A DNA stretch of 64,000 nucleotides from CAIUGU01 sp965279735 (GTDB lineage Bacteria > Pseudomonadota > Gammaproteobacteria > Steroidobacterales > Steroidobacteraceae): assembly GCA_965279735.1 (NCBI GenBank), contig OZ257260.1, forward strand, positions 1,612,001 through 1,676,000, written 5' to 3'. Made by a program: the position numbers and the translations under genes. Positions within the stretch are counted from its first letter, which is position 1; each line of letters starts with the position of its first letter. Shown in pieces: positions 42,423 through 51,429 of this stretch. The notes under the pieces were generated by a model that was not told the origin of the DNA, did not search any database, and saw only the letters and a program-made list of their open reading frames with translations.

Positions 42423-44786
42423 TCACAGGTCCCAGTCGAGCGATAGGCTGAACCTGCGCGCATCGCCCTTGTAGAGGAAGAAGCCACCACGGTACACCGA
42501 GGTGTAGTACTCCTTGTCGCCCACGTTCTGCACGTTGGCGCGGAGCTGGATCCGGTTGTTGAAGCGGTAGCTCGCGAAAACGTCGAACACGGTGAATTCC
42601 TCGACGGGTTGTGCGCACATTCCCGTGGCCGCATCGTAGCTCACGCCGGTATCCGGCTGGCCGCCGCAACGCTCGCTGTCGTGCCGAATGGTGGCGCCGA
42701 AGTCGAAGTCGGGAGTCAGACGATACTCGCCTTGCAACGAATAGCTCTGGTCGGCGAAGTTCGCCAGCTCATGGCCGATGAGCGCGGCATTCTGCGCATT
42801 GGCCTCGGTGATCTTCGAGTCCATGAAGGCGGCGCCGAGCTGGACCGAGAAATTTTCCGTGATGTTGCCGACGAGGCCGAGTTCCAAGCCCTGTACGCGG
42901 TTCGCACCGGTGTTCGTGGTGCCCTCGACCGCGAATTCGGCCTGACTGATGGTCTCCATCACGTCGTTCTTCTCGGTGCGGAACACGGCTGCGGTGGCAA
43001 GCAGCTTGTGGTCCATCAAGTCCCACTTGGTGCCGATCTCCCAGTTCCGTGAAGTTTCCGGCTTGGCGTTGGTGACAACGCCGACGCCCGTCACTTGAAC
43101 CAGCCCGCCATAGCCGGCTGCAGTGCCCGAGTCTGGCTCGCCGCCATTGATATCCTGTCCCGTGCCAAACGAGGCATAGATGATTCCTGCTGACGTCAGC
43201 TTGTAGCTCAATCCCGCCCAGCCATTGAGCAACGTGTCCTCGTACTCATAGGTACCCGTGACGGCACCCGTGGTCGCGTTCAGGGTTTTAGCCGTGAAAT
43301 CCAGAATGCGATCCGCCCGGACGCCTGCGAAAACGGTGAACTTGTCAGTGATGTCTACGGTATCCATCACGCTGCCGGCCAGGGTTTTGACATTCCAGTC
43401 GTAGTTCTGGCCGCCGCGCGTCCACGTGGTGCCCGTGAGGGAGTTGGGGTTGGCAACGGCTGCGCCGTCGAACCCGCCGCCGGGTACCGTTACGCAAAAC
43501 GAGTTGTTCGCGCCCGCGCCCGCTGCTGTCCGACAGTTGAACGCACCCGCATTCGTCGCGGTGAACCCACCCTGATCAACCTGATGGTCGGTGTATTCGG
43601 CTGTGAAGACGAATGAGTTCTCGCGCCCGAAGAGGCTCTTGTCCCAGCGCAGGTTGTCCTGGTGGGCGAAGTACTTCACGTCCTGCCAGCGGGTGTGGGC
43701 CTGGATCTGGGCGGCCGCGGCAGTGGCGTTGTACTGCGACGACCAGAATGCATAGCCGTTGTCCGTAGCACCGTAACGCGTGAGGCTGTTGAGCGTGACT
43801 GAAGGCGAGATATTCCAGCGAATGCGTGCGGTGCCTGTATCCGTGTCCGACTTCAGGAAGTCGCTGTCCTGCGCGCCAACCACGTTGGTCCGGGTGGGCC
43901 GGCGGTTGGGCTGGGTGTCCACAAGATAACTGCCGGTGTCGGCACGTTCGTCCTTGCCGCGCGCGCCGTAGTAGTCGAGCGTGACGGAAAAGTCTTCATT
44001 CGCTTCATACATACCCGAGACGGCCACGCCCTTGCGTTCGCGGCTCGCGGGATCGCGGTCAGGGATGTCCTGATCGGCCCACAGCGCATTGAGGCGCACC
44101 ACGAAATTGTCGTTGATCGCCTTGTTCACGTCCGCCGTGTAGCGCTGGAAGGAATCGGTTCCGAAGCCGAGCCCGAAGCGCGTGAAGTCGTAGTCCAGCG
44201 TGGCTTGCTTGGTGATGGCGTTGATGGCGCCGCCAGCGGAGCCGCGGCCGGCGAAGCTCGAGTTCGGGCCCTTGGTGATTTCAAGCTGCTCGATCGCGAA
44301 ACTCTCGCGCGTACTCATGCCTGGGTCGCGCAGGCCGTCGACAAACACGTCGCTCTTGGCGCTCTGTCCGCGGACGACGTAGTTGTCGCCGAACATGTTG
44401 CCGTTTTCGCCGGTGCCCAGCGTAATGCCGGGCTGCGAGCTGAGGATCTTGTTCAGGTCCGTCTGACCCGAGTCGGCAATTGCGGCGGCCGTAATGACCT
44501 GGATGGTCTGCGGTGTTTCGGCGAGCGGGCGCGTGTGGCGCGTGTCGCCAGAGGTCTTGGCCTTGTAGGGAACGCCGACCTCGGCATTCGGGTTTGGATC
44601 GATCGCCGTGTCTTCCACCTTGATAGGCGCAAGCTGCTGGGACACTGCCTGGGCCAGGATCGCACTTGGGGCCAACGCCAGCGCTGAAATGCCGAGCGCC
44701 ATGCCGCTGCGCAAGCGCACTACGGCAGAAAGAGAGTTACCCATCCGCAAACTGGCTGGCCGCTGGGTGTTGGCTATTTTCTTCAT
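42423..44786 (-). CDS. TonB-dependent catecholate-siderophore receptor (Fiu-like)
   Basis: 787 residues. A long signal peptide ends near SAILAQA. A TonB-box-like APIKVE is followed by the plug (RPLAETPQTIQVITAAAIADSGQTDLNKIL, NYVVRGQSAKSDVFVDGLRD, EITKGPNSSFAGRGSAGGAINAITK) and a 22-strand barrel. EIGTKWDLMDHKLLATAAVFRTE resembles Fiu. It imports ferric siderophore across the outer membrane with TonB energy. A Fur box lies 115 bp upstream. Downstream genes PepSY, cytochrome b561, dehydrogenase and piuC lie on the same strand. Confidence 0.93.
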   Translation of the reverse strand: MKKIANTQRPASLRMGNSLSAVVRLRSGMALGISALALAPSAILAQAVSQQLAPIKVEDTAIDPNPNAEVGVPYKAKTSGDTRHTRPLAETPQTIQVITAAAIADSGQTDLNKILSSQPGITLGTGENGNMFGDNYVVRGQSAKSDVFVDGLRDPGMSTRESFAIEQLEITKGPNSSFAGRGSAGGAINAITKQATLDYDFTRFGLGFGTDSFQRYTADVNKAINDNFVVRLNALWADQDIPDRDPASRERKGVAVSGMYEANEDFSVTLDYYGARGKDERADTGSYLVDTQPNRRPTRTNVVGAQDSDFLKSDTDTGTARIRWNISPSVTLNSLTRYGATDNGYAFWSSQYNATAAAAQIQAHTRWQDVKYFAHQDNLRWDKSLFGRENSFVFTAEYTDHQVDQGGFTATNAGAFNCRTAAGAGANNSFCVTVPGGGFDGAAVANPNSLTGTTWTRGGQNYDWNVKTLAGSVMDTVDITDKFTVFAGVRADRILDFTAKTLNATTGAVTGTYEYEDTLLNGWAGLSYKLTSAGIIYASFGTGQDINGGEPDSGTAAGYGGLVQVTGVGVVTNAKPETSRNWEIGTKWDLMDHKLLATAAVFRTEKNDVMETISQAEFAVEGTTNTGANRVQGLELGLVGNITENFSVQLGAAFMDSKITEANAQNAALIGHELANFADQSYSLQGEYRLTPDFDFGATIRHDSERCGGQPDTGVSYDAATGMCAQPVEEFTVFDVFASYRFNNRIQLRANVQNVGDKEYYTSVYRGGFFLYKGDARRFSLSLDWDL

Positions 44787-45219
44787 ACCGACTGAAACTC
44801 CTGATTCCCTTGATTAATTAATAAGTTACAAATCGCCCACAGCACTCGGTCGAACGCTTTGCCCCACTCCGGCAGAACTTTCGATCCCTAAGCGGCATGC
44901 TAATACGAATCGTTCTTATTAATCTTACAGTCTGGAATGTAGTTCCAGCAATCCTTTCACCAAGACAGTTCGCGCCCGTGTCCTCGTGCTGGAAGACCAA
45001 AGCCCCACTCGTTGCCAATGTATTTAGCTACCGGGAGCCTTGGGCGTCGAGCTGGATGCGGCCCAAGATGGCAATGCCACATATGTATGAGCTTCGCCGC
45101 ACGATAGACGGCGAAAGCGATGTCAGGTTGGTGCATACGCTTCGTGGCAGGGCTATCTGCTCGCGAAGCTGGACACCTCGGACTGAGAGTGCCCGCAGGA
45201 ATTACCGGAAGGTCGCCCC
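44787..45219. other. 433-bp gap: receptor promoter region
   Basis: Holds the receptor leader, the Fur box at 44901-44921 and about 200 bp (45010-45219) without recognisable features. Open frames here are broken or lack codon character. Confidence 0.6.
44901..44921 (-). promoter_or_regulatory. Fur box upstream of the Fiu-like receptor
   Basis: TAATACGAATCGTTCTTATTA, an imperfect palindrome (TAATAnGAAnnnTTCnTATTA) close to gammaproteobacterial Fur sites, 115 bp before the receptor start. Confidence 0.8.
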
Positions 45220-45693
45220 TCACTCGGTCGTGGGATGTGCGTCCAGATGCTTGCCGTTCTCGAGCCATCCTTTGGCCTTCCACCGCGCGATGACTTCGCT
45301 TGCATTGCAGACGCTGTCATTGGGCTGCGCGATCGAGGCATCTTCCTTGACGACGAAGCACATTGCTCCGGCTCGCCTGCCGTCGCGAAGCGGACTCATC
45401 ACGACCCGGACTTTCTCGCCGACCTTGAAGGTGTTGCCGGTCACGCCCTGGCGGGCAGCATGGATGGGGGCCGCTCCCTCAAAGCTCCACTTCTGCATTT
45501 CGCCCTTTTCATCGAGGGCTTCGACGAACAGCCAGCTGTGAGGATTGGTATAACTCCAGGTGACAACTCGTCCATCGACGATGACCTTCTGGTCCGCATC
45601 GAACTGCGCAAACGAGTGATGTGCCCACGCAGCGCTTGCAACACCGAGCACACCCGTCAGTAAACAACCCATTGCAGTGACCGATATTTTCAT
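45220..45693 (-). CDS. Secreted DUF6152 family protein
   Basis: 157 residues from the ATG at 45693, with GAGAGGAC upstream. The signal peptide ends SAAWAHH; then HHSFAQFDADQKVIVDGRVVTWSYTNPHSWLFVEALDE, the family core with the HHSFA and NPHS motifs. The function of the family is unknown; it recurs in clusters of secreted catabolic proteins. It starts 60 bp after the next upstream gene, on the same strand. Confidence 0.82.
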   Translation of the reverse strand: MKISVTAMGCLLTGVLGVASAAWAHHSFAQFDADQKVIVDGRVVTWSYTNPHSWLFVEALDEKGEMQKWSFEGAAPIHAARQGVTGNTFKVGEKVRVVMSPLRDGRRAGAMCFVVKEDASIAQPNDSVCNASEVIARWKAKGWLENGKHLDAHPTTE

Positions 45694-45753
45694 TACTTGA
45701 GTCCTCTCCATTCAGCGTCGCTCTTCAAAGGAAGCGGGTTGTGATCCGGCGCG

Positions 45754-46788
45754 CTACTGCGGCGTCTCGTTCATTGGATTGAGCGATTGTCCAGGCAGCT
45801 CAGGAAAATCAGTGGTGCCGAGCGGATCCTTGTACTCGGGATCGCCCGGCAGGTAGACCTGCGTCTTGCCATCAGGCGCGAGGTACGAGTTGCTGCTGTT
45901 CGAGCACTCCCAGTTGCGGATGCGGACGCCTAGCTGTTCCAGATCCGGCCGATAGTCATGCGAATACACCAGTGACACCGGTTTCACCAGCGCGAGTGGA
46001 TCGTAAATCGTCGCCTGCGTGACGAGTTGCCGCGCGCCGTTCTCACCGCGAACCTCATGCCAGCTCTCGACGATCTCGATGCGGTTGCTCGTCAGCGGTG
46101 CTCCGCGCGTGTAATCCGCCGGATTGATCCACTTCGTCCAGATGATCAAGCGGTCCTTGTCCCAGAAGCCGATGCTGTCACCTGTTGCGGAATGCTTGGC
46201 GTCGATGTTCACGTGCTGCCCACCGATGTACACGCGACGCGTTTCATTCATGAAGTCATTCAGCATCCATGATTGCTTCGGCGTGTTGACGAACTCCTTG
46301 CCATACGGCTCCCACAGCCAGCGCGGCATGCCCGGCATTTCGCAGCGCGTCAGCCGGTCGAAAACCTGCTGGCCGTTCTTGTCGACTTCGGCGCGCCGTT
46401 CGATGAACTGCTTTTCGTAAGCAGGCGTCAGCATGCCTTTCTTGACTGGCCCTGCCCCGGCCCGGAGCGTCCCGGATCCCGAGAATGCGCCGCCCTCCAG
46501 GAACGTCTGTGCAATGTTGTTCGGACCCGGGGTCCAGAGACCTTCCCAGGCGGGGATCGATGCGGGGGTATGCTTCGTGCCCCCTTTAGCCTGTTTCAGC
46601 AGGAAAGCGTAATGCTCTTCAGCAGTCTGGAACGGCTGAGCAGGTGCTTCAACCGCCGGTGGTGGCATGGGCTTGAACTCGGCCAGTCGCGTGGCCAGCG
46701 CCGGGTCGACGGCCTGTGCATCAGCTCGACTCACCACGCCTGCCAACAATAACCCGACGGCAAGAGATCCCCACTTCCAGTGCTTCAT
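45754..46788 (-). CDS. Secreted protein of unknown function
   Basis: 344 residues with a signal peptide (MKHWKWGSLAVGLLLAGVVSRADAQA). The central part YIGGQHVNIDAKHSATGDSIGFWDKDRLIIWTKWINPADYTRG follows the same plan (short beta strands ending in DxLxIxTxW) as the secreted paralogues at 54.6 and 57.6 kb, suggesting a distant shared beta-barrel or lipocalin-like fold. It is likely cotranscribed with the DUF6152 gene. No catalytic motif is visible. Confidence 0.7.
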   Translation of the reverse strand: MKHWKWGSLAVGLLLAGVVSRADAQAVDPALATRLAEFKPMPPPAVEAPAQPFQTAEEHYAFLLKQAKGGTKHTPASIPAWEGLWTPGPNNIAQTFLEGGAFSGSGTLRAGAGPVKKGMLTPAYEKQFIERRAEVDKNGQQVFDRLTRCEMPGMPRWLWEPYGKEFVNTPKQSWMLNDFMNETRRVYIGGQHVNIDAKHSATGDSIGFWDKDRLIIWTKWINPADYTRGAPLTSNRIEIVESWHEVRGENGARQLVTQATIYDPLALVKPVSLVYSHDYRPDLEQLGVRIRNWECSNSSNSYLAPDGKTQVYLPGDPEYKDPLGTTDFPELPGQSLNPMNETPQ

Positions 46789-46996
46789 TGGTCACCTTGA
46801 TTTTCAATCGCGCACTGGAGCGTAGCAGGTCGGACCATCGTCGTCAGTCGTATCGTCCCGCCGCGAATTCACTGCATGCTGCGACGCGCTCGCCCGATAC
46901 AGCCCCGGCAAGGAAATCAATTGCTACACTTCAACGGCGTGACCGGAAACGCGACCGCCGGCCTCCAGACAAAGAAAAAAATCCGCAGGGAAAATC

Positions 46997-48223
46997 ATGC
47001 AAAGCGCAACAGCCGAAGGCGGCGTGACAATGACCAGCAACTGGACAACGGTAGGCCTGTGCCTGCTCGCCGCGATCCTCGAAGGTTTCGATCTGCAATC
47101 CGCGGGCGTAGCGGGTCCCGGCATCAGGGCGGACTTCGGCCTCGACCCCTCACAACTGGGTCTGGTTTTCAGCGCAAGTATCCTGGGCTTGCTGCCCGGT
47201 GCAATGATCGGCGGGCGCCTGGCCGACCTTTACGGACGCAAGCAGATACTGATCGCCAGCATGCTGCTCTTCGGAGTGTTCTCGCTCGCTACCGCGGTGG
47301 CTTGGGATTTTCCTACGCTGCTGATCGCCCGCTTCCTCACAGGCATCGGGCTCGGTGGCGCGATGCCCAATCTCATCGCGTTGTCGGCGGAATCGGTCAG
47401 GCCGTCCTCGCGAAACATAGCGGTTGCCATCATGTACGCGGGAATGCCGCTGGGTGGGCTGATAGCCTCGGTCATCAGTCTCGTTTTTGGCGCGAGCTGG
47501 GGTTGGCACGCGATCTTCTACTTCGGTGGCTTCGTACCGTTGCTGGTTGCTCCCCTCCTCTATTTCAAATTGCCTGAATCGCAGCTCTTCCGGCAGCAGC
47601 ATGTGTCGGAGGCGAATCATCGCGAGGGGGTCCTGGCTGCGCTTTTCGGTGGCGGCCGCACGACGCCGACTCTCCTGCTGTGGATTGCCTATTTCTTCAC
47701 GCTGATCGTCCTGTACTTCCTGCAGAACTGGTTGCCCACCGTGGTCATCGGTGCGGGGTTCACACGCGAAGCCGCAAGCACAGTGCAGATTGCCTTCAAC
47801 ATCGGCGGCATCATCGGCAGCCTTGGAACAGGGTTCGTCATGGATCGCGGACCGCGGAAAACCGGCGTGGCGATCCTGTACGTCGGCCTCATCGGTTCGA
47901 TGATGGGCCTTGCCTATACGCACAGTTTTACGGGTCTGCTGCTGGGCGGCTTCGGCGGAGGCTTGTTCAGTATCGGAGGCCAGATGGTGCTCTACGGCCT
48001 GGCGCCCGTTTTCTACCACACGTTGATTCGCGGTACCGGCGTCGGTGCTGCGGTAGCGGTTGGACGCCTGGGCTCGATCGTAGGCCCCATCGCGGCAGGC
48101 ATGCTTCTGAGTACAGGCAGTGGCACCACCGCCGTCATCGCCGCCACGTTTCCCGGCATCGTGATCGCCGCCATCGCGGCTCAGGGATTGCTCTTCAGGA
48201 AAGTACCCGCGAGTGATGGCTAA
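46997..48223 (+). CDS. MFS transporter, MhpT-like (aromatic acid:H+ symporter)
   Basis: 408 residues, twelve membrane helices. ILEGFDLQSAGVAGPGIRADFGLD, ILGLLPGAMIGGRLADLYGRK and FLTGIGLGGAMPNLIALSAES closely follow E. coli MhpT, the 3-(3-hydroxyphenyl)propionate transporter. The MFS A-loop GGRLADLYGRKQ is intact. The start at 46997 is used; a second ATG at 47030 is possible. It is isolated, with no mhp catabolic genes next to it, so the aromatic substrate is uncertain. Confidence 0.88.
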   Translation: MQSATAEGGVTMTSNWTTVGLCLLAAILEGFDLQSAGVAGPGIRADFGLDPSQLGLVFSASILGLLPGAMIGGRLADLYGRKQILIASMLLFGVFSLATAVAWDFPTLLIARFLTGIGLGGAMPNLIALSAESVRPSSRNIAVAIMYAGMPLGGLIASVISLVFGASWGWHAIFYFGGFVPLLVAPLLYFKLPESQLFRQQHVSEANHREGVLAALFGGGRTTPTLLLWIAYFFTLIVLYFLQNWLPTVVIGAGFTREAASTVQIAFNIGGIIGSLGTGFVMDRGPRKTGVAILYVGLIGSMMGLAYTHSFTGLLLGGFGGGLFSIGGQMVLYGLAPVFYHTLIRGTGVGAAVAVGRLGSIVGPIAAGMLLSTGSGTTAVIAATFPGIVIAAIAAQGLLFRKVPASDG

Positions 48224-48520
48224 CTGCGAGCGGCTCAACGGCACACCCAGCCTCCAATGAAACGGAAACCCGAAAGCGCTTCAGAGTGCCTCTTTTTCGC
48301 ACTCTCTCCAGTAGTCGCGTGCCGCTGCGAAGCTGTCCAGAAGTGCCAAAATCAGTAGACGCATAAATAAAGATCCCCGGTTTTCCTGGCTTGCACCCAA
48401 CTCTTTTTATCTTCCGCGCGTACGTTTGTTCATTACCTCACCGTTCGGCAATCGGGTTACGGCCCATATGACCGTCGGAATCGTCCGACAAAAGGAGGCA
48501 GCAGGGAGCGGAAATGCAAA
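48224..48520. other. Intergenic region downstream of the MFS gene
   Basis: 297 bp with a weak hairpin GAGTGC/GCACTC near 48284-48304 and an AGGAGG-like sequence before a very short frame. No gene is supported. Confidence 0.5.
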
Positions 48521-48586
48521 CTACGGAGGCGCTGGTCTGAGAATCGAATCGGTGACCACGAAGTGACCGATCCCGCCGATTGCGTA
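48521..48586 (-). pseudogene. Relic of a DoxX-like gene
   Basis: The minus strand reads AIGGIGHFVVTDSILRPAPP then stop, matching the N-terminal part of the intact DoxX gene at 49.5 kb (LGGIGHFVLTDSFLRIVPP) at 14 or more of 19 positions. Nothing DoxX-like follows on either side, so only a fragment remains. Confidence 0.72.
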
Positions 48587-48689
48587 GTCTTGTACGGGGA
48601 ACATCAATTGCCTTCTGTTCGACACCGCACGGACGGAGCACAGGAACCTGCGGACACTTGGTCGAACCTTTCCATGAGGGACGCCAATC

Positions 48690-48995
48690 ATGAGTCGCTC
48701 GATGTCGCATCACGACTGGGCCCGCGCCCAAGGCCTTATCCTGGCAATTCGGCAGCGCATGTTGGTGGCGCGGCTCCACGAGCTTCACGCGTTGACCGAC
48801 GAAGCCAGGCGTTTCCTGGAAGTCGAGCGTGACCCGGTCATGGCCGGTCTCCAACTCAATTTGCTCCTCCTTCCACTCGATGACCATCCGGAATTGCGTC
48901 AATCGGTGCAGGTGCTCGCAAGTTGGCTGGTCCAGTACGAGTCCGTTGCTTATCGAGGTGAAGAACCCCAAACATTCGCAGCAGTCGCTTCTTGA
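48690..48995 (+). CDS. Small helical protein, tandem paralogue 1
   Basis: 101 residues, helical and without a signal. The segment LEVERDPVMAGLQLNLLLLPLDDHPELRQSVQVLASWLVQYES matches the second gene's VIDRNPHAAGIQLEWIAAQLGQPPGIRVAIERLAARL in pattern. Its stop overlaps the TTG that may start the next gene. Family unknown; it sits near the stress-type genes DoxX, DUF3597 and CsbD. Confidence 0.62.
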   Translation: MSRSMSHHDWARAQGLILAIRQRMLVARLHELHALTDEARRFLEVERDPVMAGLQLNLLLLPLDDHPELRQSVQVLASWLVQYESVAYRGEEPQTFAAVAS

Positions 48996-49276
48996 ACGAA
49001 CAGCCATCCAGCGGCTCCCTACAGCCCCGGATGTCCGAAGCCGCCTGGAAGGAAGCCCAGGGGGAGCTGCGCAAGATTCGTCGTACACTGGATGACGCCG
49101 GACTGGACCAGATCCATTTCCTGACCACTGATGCGGAGAGGACCTTGGTAATAGACCGGAATCCGCATGCAGCCGGAATCCAGCTTGAGTGGATTGCCGC
49201 ACAACTTGGTCAGCCGCCGGGGATTCGAGTTGCCATTGAAAGACTGGCAGCGCGCCTGCTCAAGTTTCACAGTTAG
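48992..49276 (+). CDS. Small helical protein, tandem paralogue 2
   Basis: 94 residues if TTG 48992 is used (TTGA overlap with the previous stop); the ATG at 49031 is an alternative. The C-terminal 45 residues align with the preceding gene, so this is a tandem duplication. A hairpin AAACCAC/GTGGTTT follows at 49300-49328 and may end the transcript. Function unknown. Confidence 0.6.
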   Translation: MNEQPSSGSLQPRMSEAAWKEAQGELRKIRRTLDDAGLDQIHFLTTDAERTLVIDRNPHAAGIQLEWIAAQLGQPPGIRVAIERLAARLLKFHS

Positions 49277-49490
49277 GCGCCTACAACTGAGCGGTCAAAA
49301 GAAACCACAGGTGCAATCCCCGTGGTTTAAACACCCCTCTGCAAGAGGTGCAAGGGAGAGGTAACAACGGCTTCACCATATCCGTCTCGTTACTCACCGT
49401 GCGTACGCTACCGCACTATCAATGCAAATGAAGTGCTTGCTCCATCCCGCCGGGAACGCCAGGTCACCGTCCATTTACCGGCTTGCGGCC

Positions 49491-49940
49491 TCAATCATCC
49501 ACAGGCATGTTGCGGACCCTGCCCGACGACGTGTCGACGAAAGGACGCGAGCTCCCGCCTGCCGTCCGCAACTTTCCTTGAGTCGCCCACCAGATACCCG
49601 CAATCAGAAGCGCCTGGATGAAAAGACGCGCGCTCAACAAGGTTTCACTGATGCCCGGGAAAAGCTCCGGATGCATCCACATGTAGATATTCGCGGGGGT
49701 GACGCAAAGGGTCAGGATGATCAGCCCGATGCCGCCGGCGCTCCTCGTTCCCGGTAACAGAATCGCCAACGCTCCCAGCAATTCAAACACGCCACTTACA
49801 TGAACAGCAGCCAGCGGAAACGGGACGTAAGGAGGCACTATTCTCAGAAACGAATCTGTGAGCACGAAGTGGCCGATGCCACCCAGGAAAAACCAGAAAA
49901 AGATGAAACCCAGCCCGAGAGACCGCCTGTTCACTTGCAC
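49491..49940 (-). CDS. DoxX-like membrane protein
   Basis: 149 residues, four membrane helices (GLGFIFFWFFLGGIGHFVLT, AAVHVSGVFELLGALAILLPG, GIGLIILTLCVTPANIYMW, LLSARLFIQALLIAGIWW). The FELLGALAILLPGTR phrase is typical of the DoxX/DoxD-like family. It may share a transcript with the DUF3597 gene, 16 bp upstream. Role in the membrane unknown. Confidence 0.82.
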   Translation of the reverse strand: MQVNRRSLGLGFIFFWFFLGGIGHFVLTDSFLRIVPPYVPFPLAAVHVSGVFELLGALAILLPGTRSAGGIGLIILTLCVTPANIYMWMHPELFPGISETLLSARLFIQALLIAGIWWATQGKLRTAGGSSRPFVDTSSGRVRNMPVDD

Positions 49941-49956
49941 TTGCTAATGGATCAAC

Positions 49957-50361
49957 CTAATCCTTGAGATCGGCAGGCACCTTTCCGCCATTTGCCGCCA
50001 GCTGCTTCATGACCTCCTTGTGGAGCCAGACATTCATCGTCGCGGAATCATTCGTGTCACCGGTGTAGCCGAGTTCCCCGGCAAGCTCTTTGCGGTTTGC
50101 AAGGCTTGAATCAAGATTCAGAAGTTTCATCAAGTCCACAATGGATACGCGCCAGTTCAGCTTCTGGGAGTTCTTGGCAGCCATGGCCAACAGGACCGCT
50201 TCCACGTCAACTGGACTCGGGGAAACCGTTGTGGTCGGCGCCGCAGTCCCAGCGGGATTTCCGGGTTTGGTCTGCTCGCGTGGCGGCGTCGAATTGGATG
50301 TAGGAGTTGCTTCGGCCTTGTGCCCGAAGATCGCGTCTTTGATTCTGGAGAAAATACTCAT
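49957..50361 (-). CDS. DUF3597 family protein
   Basis: 134 residues. MSIFSRIKDAIFGHKA, a Pro/Thr-rich linker, then VDVEAVLLAMAAKNSQKLNWRVSIVDLMKLLNLDSSLANRKELAGELGY: the DUF3597 core, distantly LysM/peptidoglycan-binding-like. Divergent from csbD across 267 bp. Function unknown. Confidence 0.88.
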   Translation of the reverse strand: MSIFSRIKDAIFGHKAEATPTSNSTPPREQTKPGNPAGTAAPTTTVSPSPVDVEAVLLAMAAKNSQKLNWRVSIVDLMKLLNLDSSLANRKELAGELGYTGDTNDSATMNVWLHKEVMKQLAANGGKVPADLKD

Positions 50362-50628
50362 CGGGGTGTCCTTGAATCTTCATTTCGAGGGAACGGGCGG
50401 CTGTAAGTTGGCACTATGACGTATTGCACTGCCTGTGCAACTAGTCGCTCCAGCCGATCACGGGTAGGAACCGTCTTACCTCCGCAAGAGGTCCGCGATG
50501 ATTTGGTGCTTTGCACGACCTCTAAATTTCTGTCAGCCGATACTGACAGCGCGAAGGGCTTTGCCGTAGTTCTACAAACCCTGGTTCTTTCTTATTCTGC
50601 AGGCGCGATATCAACCATTGAGGGTGTC

Positions 50629-50817
50629 ATGAACAAGCATCAGACAGAAGGCGCGAAGAACGTTATCAAAGGCGGCGTGAAGGAAGCGGCTGCAAAGCTG
50701 ACCGGCAACAAGGCCGGAGAAGTGGAAGGCAAGCTGCAGAAGAGTGTCGGGAAGGTCCAGACGAAAGTCGGCACCGAAATCGAGAAGTCACGCCGAACAG
50801 ATCGTAACGCGATCTAG
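50629..50817 (+). CDS. CsbD-like stress protein
   Basis: 62 residues from the ATG at 50629 (GAGGGT upstream). EGAKNVIKGGVKEAAAKLTGNKAGEVEGKLQKSVGKVQ is the CsbD pattern: small, hydrophilic, helical, usually induced by general stress. A hairpin terminator follows. Confidence 0.88.
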   Translation: MNKHQTEGAKNVIKGGVKEAAAKLTGNKAGEVEGKLQKSVGKVQTKVGTEIEKSRRTDRNAI

Positions 50818-50836
50818 ATTTGGATCAGACGTTTGG

Positions 50837-50858
50837 GGCCCGGCGGATTAGCCGGGCC
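50837..50858 (+). terminator. Hairpin terminator after csbD-like gene
   Basis: 8-bp stem GGCCCGGC/GCCGGGCC with loop GGATTA, followed by TCTCCT. Confidence 0.7.
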
Positions 50859-51035
50859 TCTCCTGCACATGTCATCCAGCCGGAAAAGCAGGACCAGATA
50901 CCCAACACCGGTGCTTCATGGCAGGTTTACACAAGCACCATACGAGACGAATCTCGACTATCGCCTCTTTGTGCGCGATCCTGAAGGTGTGCCGGTACAG
51001 ATCGTACCCACCTTAAATGACTACGGGTAGTTACG

Positions 51036-51389
51036 ATGGAGATCCGGATATTGCGGGCCGATGCAGCACTGAATGATGCAGAGGCGTTGGACAAGCTGCT
51101 TGAGCCGGTCGTCGATCAGTTGGCATTCAGAAAGGCGCTGGCCGCCAAGGAACCCTACCTCGGCCAGCTGTGGCACGAAGAGACGGGCCGTGAACACTGG
51201 ATCGCAAGCGATGGCAGATCCGTCTGCTGCCTGACAGTCTCCGGCCTGACCAAAGTACAAGCGGAAAACGTGCGAGCAAGATGGCGGCAGCTCTACATCG
51301 ATGTTGGCGTTACACCGGCCCTGGATGAAAAGATGGTTGCCCAGGTGGTGAAGCAGGTCATCGGGGGCAACGTCCGGATTACGGGTTGA
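51036..51389 (+). CDS. Hypothetical protein
   Basis: 117 residues, soluble, with two adjacent cysteines (RSVCCLTVSGL) and a helical C-terminus. The ribosome-binding site is weak. Codon pattern is like the neighbours. It converges with the Old Yellow Enzyme homologue 40 bp on. No family recognised. Confidence 0.55.
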   Translation: MEIRILRADAALNDAEALDKLLEPVVDQLAFRKALAAKEPYLGQLWHEETGREHWIASDGRSVCCLTVSGLTKVQAENVRARWRQLYIDVGVTPALDEKMVAQVVKQVIGGNVRITG

Positions 51390-51429
51390 ATCCGCAATCC
51401 GGACATTTCAGTCGATCGCCCCGATCCGC

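Noticed and set aside
44897..45541. A 214-codon plus-strand frame across the receptor promoter
   Set aside because: It runs antisense into the DUF6152 gene and through the Fur box, with no domain.
50833..51030. A 65-codon frame ending YRLFVRDPEGVPVQIVPTL, reminiscent of a glyoxalase/VOC C-terminus
   Set aside because: It starts inside the csbD terminator, lacks the rest of a VOC fold and has no ribosome-binding site. A decayed VOC fragment is possible, but a ten-residue resemblance is too little.
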